Shown: one piece after another, positions 25,101 to 34,469 of the stretch | Layout: every line of letters begins with the position of its first letter | Numbering within the stretch: position 1 is the stretch's first letter | Assembly: GCF_964340395.1 (NCBI RefSeq) | Contig: NC_135564.1 | Location: forward strand, 4,707,861 to 4,771,860 | Origin: Glandiceps talaboti | Lineage: Eukaryota > Hemichordata > Enteropneusta > Spengelidae | Direction of reading: 5' to 3' | Length of the DNA stretch: 64,000 nt | Notes under the pieces: model-generated | Told to the model about the DNA's origin: nothing | Seen by the model: only the letters and a program-made list of their open reading frames with translations | Database searches by the model: none | Made by a program: the position numbers and the translations under genes

Positions 25101-28100
25101 TCAGGGATGTAGCTAGTTTTAAAATCAGCTGGTCAAATGTGAAAAGTAGGCAGTAATATCTTGGAGTGAGACCCATGAATTTGCCCACCAATGGAAATAT
25201 ACTGGTTGAAACACAGAATTTTTAAACAAGTACTTGAAAAAAGTAATCAGTAAAACACTGCGGGGTAGCTGGTTATTTTTTGCCAGCTATTGACCCTTAT
25301 CTTCATCCCTCTAAGATCTTCTTGAACTAATGGACATGATAACACCAATACTACAAGTATCACTAGAACTCCAGATTCAAACGTTTTCTTGCTATGAGTA
25401 AGATGCAAGGTTTAAAGGGTTGGAATTGAGAAGTTTAATAAAAGTTGTACTAGAAAGTAAAGCCAATTAATATTGAATACTTTGGTTTTATTTTCACAGC
25501 CTATGGTATTGGTTTAGTACTGTGCTTTATTGCTTTACTATTTATGGAGACTGGCCAACCAGCATTGCTGTACCTTGTGCCATGTACTGTTGGTACGATG
25601 GCTGTGATTGGATTGAGAAGACGGGAACTGAAACATCTCTGGAATGGACATCGGGTGAATAGTCATTTTCATTGACAAACGTATGCTATCACTATCACAT
25701 AAAAAACACTCTGCAACTAACAATGCTGGATAAAATGGGCTTAATCTGGGTATAAGTAAGGAAAAAGGTTTCTTGTCTAACTTTACAATCTTCAAACCTG
25801 TGTATATCAGTCAGCGAAGTGGAACTTTCAAAAAGTTACTACAGTGGCAAACAAGCTTTCAGTATACAAAGATGACCACAGACTGAAACCGTTGTTGTTA
25901 GATAGATTATACAAGTGTGTGATAGCGCTGCCTCCGTTGTGCAGAAATAATCACCTTGTAATCAAGACAGTGTACACACTTGAAGTATTACTAAAATGTT
26001 CCCTATATGATCATGGAAGTCACCAGAAACTCTACCCAACTGTGAACATAATTAAACCAATGTCCATTCAGTAACTTATATCAGCACGTCGCAACAGTAA
26101 GCCGAAATCTTGATTACCATTGTCGTATATATACATGTACCTATCAAGGTTATACATTTATTGAAACTGTGTTTATAATATGATATAGTGAAAAGTACAT
26201 CAATCTGTAGCTAGAACTAGGGTGTTCTTGTACATATTTCAATATAATTCTTACCACGATTTCGTAGATTATTGTGAAAATGAGCATGCCAAGGTTTACA
26301 TGTTGTATGTAACATCAGAATAATAGTTCCTGCTAATATGTGATGACCATAATCAAAGTTAGGATGGTAATCATAAGGTATTCTACATCTTTCGTAATAA
26401 TATTTCTATCCCTTAATTCATAAGGAAAATTTACATTAGGCAACTTGAGGAGCAATGCAATTACTTCATTTGCACACAATTGCAGGGCCTTGCGACGTCA
26501 GATATTCTCCAATTTGTTGCAAATTGTTTCTTGATTTGTTTTATGAATTGCCCCATGTTACCAACTCATCTTGTCACAGTTACAAGAAAACCTACAATTA
26601 TTGTAAAAGTTTATGGCGCTTTTCTATGTAAAATAGAAAATTTAGTTAAATTGCAAATTGCAAGCTTACTATGTGTCTAAATGAAATAGTTTGGCCATGT
26701 ATGGAAATGAAATTGTATATACAGTGTGTGATACTATGACAGAACCCCATGATATGTGAGTGCAAGTGTGGCATACTTGTGGTATTTGCAGTCGTGCTTG
26801 CAGTGTTCTCTGTGGCCATAGTGCAGCAGAAAACACTGCAAGCACGAATGCAAATACCCCTAGATACCCACTCTTGAACTCACGTGGCATGGGGTTCTGT
26901 TATTATTACATTTACCGGAAACGACAAATTTCCCTAAAAATCACACAATTTCGTGTGTAGCAAAAGATTGTGTCCACATTTGCATATAATTTGCATGCAG
27001 GTATGCAATAACGTTTTCAGTGTTGCACTGCAGTGAAAATACCACTAGTATGTGAATGCGCCTGTGCAAGTAATCTCTGTCGTAATGACTACACAGTTGT
27101 GTGTTGATGAATTGAGCATACCGGTAATGACCTTATAACCAAATGCTTCAATTATCCCTGCATCTCAGTTTATCCCTGCATCTCAGTTTACTTTAAATGC
27201 TGGCATTATGCCTTCACTGAGTGTAAAATTCAAGTCATAAAATTGCTGTACATTTTTAAGATTGTATGCTTTATAATATAATTGTCATGTACAGTATATA
27301 AATATGACTCCTACTAACACCATGTATGTAGCTTCATTTACTAACATGAATATTAAACCTTGAATAGTGAAATTTTGACCAAGACGCACAACATAGTGTG
27401 GTAAAGCTGAGAGCTTTTGACTTCATCACCATCTAAATTTGCCTATAAATAGCTTCATTTCCTAACTCATGTCGAAAAGTTTCATACAAATCATACATTT
27501 TGATGTGATTTTATTTGATCAGTTTTAGAATAATAAGTGCACCTAGTAAAATCCACATTCCAAGTATCAAGGAATATTTAATTTGTTGGATTCTAAAAGT
27601 GGTGATTTCAAAATTGCTGTGAACACAAATATTCTATCATTTTCAGCTGATGTGTCTCAACATGTGCAAAAGTGTATAGTAACTGGATAACACATCCAAC
27701 CATAGTGCTGTGTGCCCTCATAGCCAATATGACAATATCTGGAATACCTATTAAAACATCAGACCACAGTGTGCCTTCTTAGGCAATGTAACACCAAAAT
27801 TTGGCGTTCCATGACTCAAAAAATTGACGTTTCATCATTTTGACTTCCTAAACAAAAAAATGTTTTCTTTTACTAGAGGGCACACAGTTAGACAATGTGA
27901 TGCCTAGTTTTTCTGTAAAATCATGAAAATTATTATTATAAACAAGAAAAATTTATGACTCTAAAAATCTCTAAAATTGTTCCGTCTGTGTTGTCTATAA
28001 AGTAATTTGTTTATCCATTGTATCCACTATGTAAACATTGTCTTTAAAGTAAACTGTTTGTCCATCGTTTATAATTTCCATGTCATCAATTTGTGTTATG

Positions 28101-30147
28101 TTTTGTTTGTTTGTTGGTGTTTATGTCCATGTTGCCAGGCAACCATAGTCAAATCTACCACTGATACCAATACTTCTCAGTAAGTATTGTAATTCTAACA
28201 CGGTAACAATTTCAATTGTGTGAACTATTTCAAAAGACTGGAATTCTTGATATATAAATCACTAATTTATGTAAATTTTATCGACAGACTTTGTAAATCG
28301 TAAAAAATTGTGAATACGAGTAACTTAAAAGCAAGATAGTCTTATGTTGGTGTGATATAGATTGCCACACTGTTTGTTTTTCTTACTGTTTTTGTAACAA
28401 CTTGTTAAATATCACCTGCCTTATATATCCAAATATTAAGAGATGAAACATTGTTGCAAAGGTCAAACATTGTTAAAATACAAGTCAGCACAGTTATTAT
28501 TCCCTAATATTTGTCTTCCTTCATTTGAAAATATGAGTGACCTAAGGGGCCTTGTCACTATGACTTGAAGCAAGTACTGACAAAACCCACAAGTCACAAG
28601 TATTTTCCAGCTGAATGAAGAAAAACAATAATTGAGAATATAATTATTTCATTCAAATTTAATGTAAAGAAAAAATGGGGTAATAATAGTGATTTTGAAG
28701 GTTTATGATTCATATTTTAATGAATGTAGAACCAATACTATGACATAGATGTGTGCTGTCATGAAAGAATAACACAAAATGAATCCAGTTTGAAAGTATA
28801 CTACTTGGATTGCACATAGTATAAAGATAAGATAAACTATGTAACCTTTTCTGTCACCTTGAAATCTACATAATAGTCGCGTAACAAAACCTCAGATTTG
28901 CGTTTGGACGTTTGTCGAACAAAAGCCGATGATAACACTACCTCTGGTGTGCAGCTCGTAAATGCTCATCATATGTACTATAGTTGCAGTACAACATTTG
29001 GTTGCCTAATATAAAAAAGAAAGCCCAGTGGTCAAGCAGCTAGACTACTTACGTAATAACTGTAAACACAATGTCCTATAAACCATAAACATACTCTTCA
29101 TGTAGTTTTATATATATAATAATTAACGTTGTTTGTTTCATCTATCTTTACCTCCTACTTCTTTTATTGTTGAATTTATTAATGTCACTTTACCCAAGTA
29201 CAAATACTAATAGTTACACACAAAAAATCTTGTTAAAATATGTCTGTATTTAATAAACAATAAAAATCTCTGTACTATCAGCTTTTAATCTACTAAAATA
29301 ATAACCAGAAATTCACTGCCATTGTGTTTTTCTCCAGTATCATTTTCTTGTGTAAAGTTGCTCAAATTCTTGGTACAAGAGTTATTTGCATGTACACCTG
29401 TTGACTGGCCAATCATGGTATTCTGTATTATCTTTCACTCTCCTTGGCCAATGACAAAATTTCTCTCCAAGAACAAAATAATCCCCACAAACTATTGAGA
29501 GTTTAAGTATTTATATACTGTACTAGCCTATCTTTCTGGCTACCTGACATGACATACTGGCTTTCTTTGCAAGCGACATTGTCAAGATAGATAGCCACGT
29601 CTCTGGGCTAGCAAATGACATTGTCAAGTCAGATAGCCAAGTCCTTGGGCTAACAAATGACATTGTCAAGTCAGATAGCCAAGTCTCGGGGCGAGCAAAT
29701 GACATTGTCAAGTCAGGTAGCCAAGTCTTTGGGCTAACAAATGACATTGTCAAGTCAGATAGCCAAGTCCTTGGGCTAACAAATGACATTGTCAAGTCAG
29801 ATAGCCAAGTCATTGGGCTAGCAAATGACATTGTCAAGTCAGGTAGCCAAGTCTTTGGGCTAGCAAACAGCATTGTCAAGTCTCTGAGCTAATACAGTGC
29901 CAGTCTCTTTGAAGACAATTGCCTGTGAATATGTCTTTAATTTATGTCTGCAATGTTATTACAGGGTACAGCAAACTCAGCAGGAGGAGGAGCAGGAGGA
30001 GGGAGTGTAAATGGTGAGGGGCAAGTAGAGGAACACCAGTCTACTAACGGTACTGTTCAGAATCCTGATGACCCAGTGCCATCAGACACTGCATCCAATG
30101 ATAGTATTCCTGATGAAGAACGAAGACCATTAGTTCATGAGAAATAA
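16496..30147 (+). CDS. SPPL2: Signal peptide peptidase-like 2 intramembrane aspartyl protease
   Basis: Fourteen exons: 16496-16552, 17208-17318, 18194-18370, 19531-19617, 20271-20413, 20989-21161, 21551-21647, 22268-22463, 22902-22976, 23678-23734, 24518-24620, 24997-25074, 25500-25654 and 29965-30147. Phases agree; the product is 563 aa, normal for SPPL2a/b. Residues 1-19 form a signal peptide. A lumenal protease-associated domain runs about 60-140 with a sequon at Asn90. Nine membrane segments start near 167. Catalytic residues are Asp360 in YD and Asp421 in GFGD, and the PAL motif is 472-474 (QPALLYLVP). The family cuts type II membrane stubs such as those of TNF, Bri2 and CD74. The C-terminus ends DEERRPLVHEK, which resembles an acidic dileucine sorting signal but with LV instead of LL. 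Whether it is orthologous to SPPL2A or SPPL2B cannot be decided here. Confidence 0.95.
17643..17768 (+). mobile_element. SINE tail fragment in SPPL2 intron 2
   Basis: Carries cagggagttgaggaag, ggtaataattgtgggcgcc and aaggcacattataaaata. It is the same subfamily as 12229-12376 and 5'-truncated. Confidence 0.75.
17853..18078. mobile_element. MITE-like hairpin element, copy 1 (SPPL2 intron 2)
   Basis: The right end, read in reverse (aatgacagaatcccatgat), pairs with the left end (gtaatgataacaaaaccca) as imperfect terminal inverted repeats. The interior contains gtgcttgcagtgttttctg, shared with the copies at 26739-26900 and 32911-33097. There is no open coding frame of note. Confidence 0.65.
19141..19183. 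repeat. (GTT)n microsatellite in SPPL2 intron 3
   Basis: About 14 uninterrupted GTT units. Confidence 0.97.
19264..19405 (-). repeat. Dispersed repeat with GGGAACCCTGGTAA-like motifs
   Basis: Reverse orientation relative to the tandem copies at 24128-24415: it contains acctgggttcccaaac, tatgggaaactatgcaac and taccagggttcccc in matching order. A related fragment is at about 40190-40230. Confidence 0.55.
23290..23385. repeat. GTGTG/GTGTA pentamer-type repeat in SPPL2 intron 9
   Basis: Repeats of gtgtg and gtgta with variants such as gcatggcgtggcatg. A shorter similar run is near 23617-23650. Confidence 0.85.
24128..24415. repeat. Tandem repeat, about 98-bp unit, SPPL2 intron 10
   Basis: Two close copies (about 24130-24232 and 24233-24330) share aggtaacagacaggggtaaa, aactggtatagttcccatac and aaaatgactggg. 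A third, diverged partial copy follows. The unit is related to the dispersed repeat at 19264-19405. Confidence 0.85.
25655..25675 (+). other. Alternative SPPL2 C-terminus by read-through of donor 13
   Basis: If the donor after codon 503 (cgg, then gtgaat) is not used, the frame continues for six codons (VNSHFH) to a TGA at 25673. This would replace the 60-residue last exon with a very short tail after the ninth membrane segment. It is sequence-possible; expression is unknown. Confidence 0.3.
26739..26900. mobile_element. MITE-like hairpin element, copy 2 (SPPL2 intron 13)
   Basis: A 162-bp element. The left end acagaaccccatgatatgtg and the reversed right end acagaaccccatgccacgtg form clear terminal inverted repeats. 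It has a second internal inverted pair (cttgcagtgtt and aacactgcaag), so the whole element can fold into a hairpin. Confidence 0.8.
28139..28179 (+). other. Candidate 41-nt cassette exon of SPPL2
   Basis: Flanked by a T-rich acceptor (tatgtccatgttgccag) and a strong donor (CA, then gtaagt). Joined after exon 13 it encodes ATIVKSTTDTNTS. Because 41 is not a multiple of three, the last exon would then be read in another frame, ending QQTQQEEEQEEGV with a stop at 30008. Open frame and splice sites are seen; use is unproven. Confidence 0.3.
28535..28860. repeat. Dispersed repeat, copy 1 (SPPL2 intron 13)
   Basis: Shares atgagtgacctaaggggcc, cacaagtattttcca, aataatagtgattt and further blocks in order with 46295-46640 in the TRPM2-like gene. 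It is non-coding, and its class is not recognised. Confidence 0.8.
29560..29890. repeat. 42-bp minisatellite in SPPL2 intron 13
   Basis: About eight units of gacattgtcaagtcagatag, then ccaagtc and tgggctaacaaat. The array ends about 75 bp before the acceptor of the last coding exon. The core matches the LSM7-intron minisatellite. Confidence 0.95.
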
Positions 30148-30364
30148 TTTAACAAGTAGCAGTGATGGAAGAGTTGTTGACAGTTCATTTATGAAAGCTC
30201 CAACACAGTGTTACGTAGACTTGCACCAGTCCTTTGGGAATTAATTTTTTTGTCCCATAATCTGCAAATGTCATATCAAAATATCAAAAGGTCCAAGTTA
30301 TGTAAGTCATTCATCTTACACCAAATTACTTCTTATCTCTCTATCTATTCATCATTTTATGGAC

Positions 30365-30640
30365 CAAGTCCTCACATTTTGGAGCCATAGTCCTCATGAC
30401 ATAGTCCTTACATTTCAGTGACGAGTCCTCACATTTTGATGACAGAGTCCTCACATTTTTGCGATAGTTCTTACATTTTGGTGACATAGTCCTCACATTT
30501 TGATGACATAATCGTTACATTTTGGTGACAGTCCTCACATTTGATGAAATAGTCCTCACATTTTGGTGACATAGTCTTCACATTTTGATGACATAGTCCT
30601 CACATTTTGGTCTCAGTAAGATATTCACATTTTGCAAGTA
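30365..30640. repeat. About 22-bp minisatellite in the SPPL2 3' UTR
   Basis: Roughly a dozen imperfect copies of agtcctcacattttggtgac start about 215 bp after the stop codon. If the 3' UTR runs at least to the AATAAA at 31044, the array is transcribed in the mRNA. Confidence 0.9.
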
Positions 30641-30823
30641 GTAATCCACAATTTCATATCATCTATATATGTGGTCGAACCACATTTTGATTATAAACTA
30701 CTTAAAATGATAGACTGTTTTCATTAAATTCAAATCTATCCACAAAGGGTTTGAGCACTACACAAAGGATAGCACAAAATATAGTTGTATTGATTGGTGC
30801 TTTCAAAAAATTAGTCTTTTTAA

Positions 30824-30895
30824 CAAGACCTAGGATCTGCACTCTGACAAGACCTAGGATCTGCACTCTGACAAGATCTAGGATCTGCACTCTGA
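30824..30895. repeat. 24-bp triplicate
   Basis: Three direct copies of acaagacctaggatctgcac, then tctg, with one base change (gacctagg to gatctagg) in the third. Confidence 0.9.
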
Positions 30896-31043
30896 AGGAT
30901 GCTGAACAAAAACTTAGGAAAACAGTCTCTCTGATGCAAGCCCTCAACAACACCTTTGGCATTATGTGACCTGTGGTCACTCTTGAAGTTTAACAGAATT
31001 GCATCATGGTCTTACAGCTAGACAAGCAGCTGGGCTAACAGAA

Positions 31044-31049
31044 AATAAA
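31044..31049 (+). terminator. Candidate SPPL2 poly(A) signal
   Basis: AATAAA about 900 nt after the stop codon. Another AATAAA at 33276-33281, followed by a T-rich stretch, could serve a longer transcript. Motif-based only. Confidence 0.35.
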
Positions 31050-31569
31050 TCTTGCTCCAAAACTGGCATGTTATAGTAAAATATTATGGGACATATTTAC
31101 CTTTGTTTAGAATGAAGTGAGAGTGACAAAAGGGGCCTTGTCACACATCGGATTATTATAAATTAGTGATGGCCTAGGGGGTCTTATCAAATCAGTGATT
31201 AGTCGTGTATAAACTAGTGACATAGGGGGTCTTGTTACAAGTCGGTTATTATTTACATGTAATATTTCCTATCTCCATGAGCTAAAAGGAGTGAAAAAAC
31301 TGAAGTATAAATACCAATATTTGAAGTTTTGTCTAGAATATGTAATGAAGTGGGAATGATATTTTGAAAAGTGATGTATTATAATTATTGTGTAAAGCAA
31401 CAACTCAATTTCTTTTATCCCTCCATGCATGCGAATGATGTCATATGCAAATTTTTGTATCCATAACTGTCTCCCAGTATAGAGTGAGAGAACTAGAGGG
31501 TTTATGCTATGTCGGCATTTTATTTTGAGTGCTTAAACTTGTTGACATGATTACAATACAAGAGAAATA

Positions 31570-31980
31570 TAGAAGGGTCGCCAAAAGACCGTGCTGTCAT
31601 ACACATTTTATGTTTCCCAAGAACACTTTAGATAGATAAGAAACAGGCTTCCCACAGACCAGTCATTACAAATATAAACAACACCACACTCCTGCCGACA
31701 AGCAAGCATTTAATGTGTACACACATGTCACCACGGGGAACCATGCAAGCAGACTCAAATTCTTGCTAGTTTCAATTTGTATGTGTCAAAATCTGAGCCT
31801 GCAATGTGATGATATTAAAAAGTTCCAAGGACTTTGTTTGTGTCTGTGTATGGGTTGGGGTCGGATTGTGTTGTTTAAATTTGTAGTGAGTGGTCTGTGG
31901 GAAGCTTGTTTCTTATCTATCTACATTGTTCTGGGGGACATAAAATGTGTATGATACGTAGTCGTTCGGCGAACCTTCTA
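31570..31980. mobile_element. MITE with long terminal inverted repeats
   Basis: A 411-bp element. Its outer 13 bp (tagaagggtcgcc and, reversed, tagaaggttcgcc) and a long inner block pair with few mismatches. The inner block holds tcatacacattttatg, tagatagataagaaaca and cttcccacagacca. The arms exceed 90 bp and are separated by about 190 bp. The ends sit in tata..tatt context, in keeping with a TA target duplication of the Tc1/mariner type. No transposase is encoded. Confidence 0.85.
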
Positions 31981-32910
31981 TTCAATTTTTAAGCTGTGTT
32001 ATCAACTAGTATCAGTACACCAGTATAAATTACATTGTATATGGACTTTATGAGGCTGTTCTTTGTTATTTTCTTATTTTCTCATAGCATGTGCATTTAT
32101 TATTCAGCAGTTGCTACAAGAAAGTTGGTTTACAGAGCCATAACACTATTTGCTTGCTACACCAAGGAATAACAACTTTATCATGATCCCATGTGATATC
32201 AGTATATAGCGCCCTCTAGTGTCAAGTTTTAGCATGCTTATTTTGAACACAAACACTTGTCTATGGTACAGGGGTGCTAATCAATGTGGTAGTGAAGCCA
32301 AGGCTAAAGGATACTTTGGCTGGTAAGAATTGGGTAATAAGTCCAACATTTCTCACTGAACTGTTACAACTATTTATACCTGGCAGAAGACTTATCTCAA
32401 AGAATGTTACCCCAAGTATTGATTGGCTAGTGTGTTGTACGTAAAAGGAAGTGTTTTCAGTGATTCGAAACCAGTTGTAGAGTTGATTTCATAACCAACA
32501 AAGGAAATTATTACTATTTGCATAGCTTGGAGGTGAACTTATGAGACTGCTAGTGTCATTAGTAGAGATGTAACTATTTACTGAGAAACATTGGACCAGG
32601 TGCATCTTATAACATCCATGTTATCAAAGAAACCACTGTATTGTATTAGGATTATGAACAAGAATTATTTTATGAAATACTCACCCACCCACCCACCCCC
32701 CAACTATTTACTTATATTCAGTATTACATGTGTAGCTCTTAAAACTTGCCTTGGTGTATTCTACTGGTTTATGTACTGCATGTGGTACAATACTAGAATC
32801 ATTATTTCATTCATGTATGCAAATAAGCATGCAATCCTTCCATGGACACGAAATGACTTGTATTCATTTTACAACAGTTTAGAAGTTTCAGATAAATGTG
32901 TGGAATTATA

Positions 32911-33097
32911 ACAGAACGTCATGTCACAGTAATGTCAGACTGGGTACTAGGGGTATTTACCTTGTGTTTCCAATGTTTTCTGTGTCTCCTTTATCACTTT
33001 GTTCGTTAAAGTACTTACAGAGAGCACTACCAAACACACATGCACTGGCAAGTGCCCCTAGTACACCACACTGGCAGTCACGTGTCATGGGGTTGTT
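32911..33097. mobile_element. MITE-like hairpin element, copy 3
   Basis: Left end acagaacgtcatgtcac and reversed right end attaacaaccccatgacac pair imperfectly. The interior has ggggtattta and caatgttttctgtg, as in the copies at 17853 and 26739. Confidence 0.6.
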
Positions 33098-33282
33098 AAT
33101 GTGCAATGAAATGTACTAATAATCCACTACATGTACAATGTTGATATGACCCCTTATCTTTGTGTATATGTTTATTTATTCATTTTGATAGTAATTCAGT
33201 GTACTTCTTTACCTTGATGGAGAAACATTACTTTATGTGTACCAGATCAGATTGTACAGCATGTTACAAATTCATAATAAAA

Positions 33283-34371
33283 TATTTTCTTTGCAAAGTA
33301 GTGTTGTATTTAATTTGCATGATCCCTTGGGCTTTGTAGAAATGGACACCCTTCATTAGCATGGCCACAATAATGGCCAATATTTTTTCCAGTGGCCAAT
33401 GCAAAAATAATGGCCATTATTTTGGCCAAAGTGGAATTTTAAATGTTGATCAATTTCAACAAAATAAAGATGAATAATATTAGGACATATTCTGTATTTA
33501 ATGCTTGCTTTGAGCTGACTAATATCTACTAAAGGCCCCTAAGTTTGATGTTGCGGCATACTGTCAAGCATGAAGCAACACGTTAATCGTACGTAACAGA
33601 TACTCACTACATGCAGGACACACTTCAAGTTCAGTTACAGTCACTAATACCAAGCTAATAGGTAATACGTAGGCTAAAACCATCGATGGTTCAGCAAGAT
33701 TTATGAGACACTCCCGACAGTTTAAAACTAAGACCAAAACCAGAACTTCAAAATCAACATGTACAATGTACAAATCCAGAACAGTTTTTCGTAACACAGA
33801 CTCTTCATCTGTCAAAGTTGGCGGAGGAAATACATGGTAGTTGAAACAGTATCAATGACGCTTTGTTCATGTGTTAGGTACAGAGAAGTGTTTTGATTTT
33901 CCGCAGTGCCTATATCTTTGAAACCCTACTTACAGATCCCACTGGTGAAATTTACGTAAAATAATGTTGTGAAGACCACAGTTATCACAGGTACTGAGAA
34001 GGGTTTTGAAATTATTTTAGAAGACACATATGGTATATAAAACACTTGTTTTAAATAATTCTAACTTGAAGAAAAGCTTCGGATGGTACTGTGCAATATT
34101 TTACCCATAACTCTCTCTGAATCTGATTTGTACAGTCAGACATCTCCCGGGAGTCAGACATCATCTCACCTGTGTACGGGGATTTGTAAAAGCATTTTTG
34201 ACATTTGCGAAAAATATTTTAATAGAATTGCCACTGACGAGTTTCTGAATACCCATATTCATTGAAAGTGATTTATTGTAGGAGATGGATATTTTAGGAA
34301 TCTGTCAACATATTTTATTATTCTAATCAATAGGGAAATGGTGTTGTGATGGACAATAATGTAATTGGTAC

Positions 34372-34469
<98 letters not shown>

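Noticed and set aside
29523-29879. 118-codon minus-strand repeat frame (MSFASPMTWLSDLT)
   Set aside because: Translation of the 42-bp minisatellite in the last SPPL2 intron.
33564-33815. Minus-strand frame of 83 codons rich in V and L with CRECL and CPAC, with a possible donor near 33606
   Set aside because: No ATG at the frame start, no recognised family, and no partner exon found nearby. It could be an exon of an unseen gene but is not supported.
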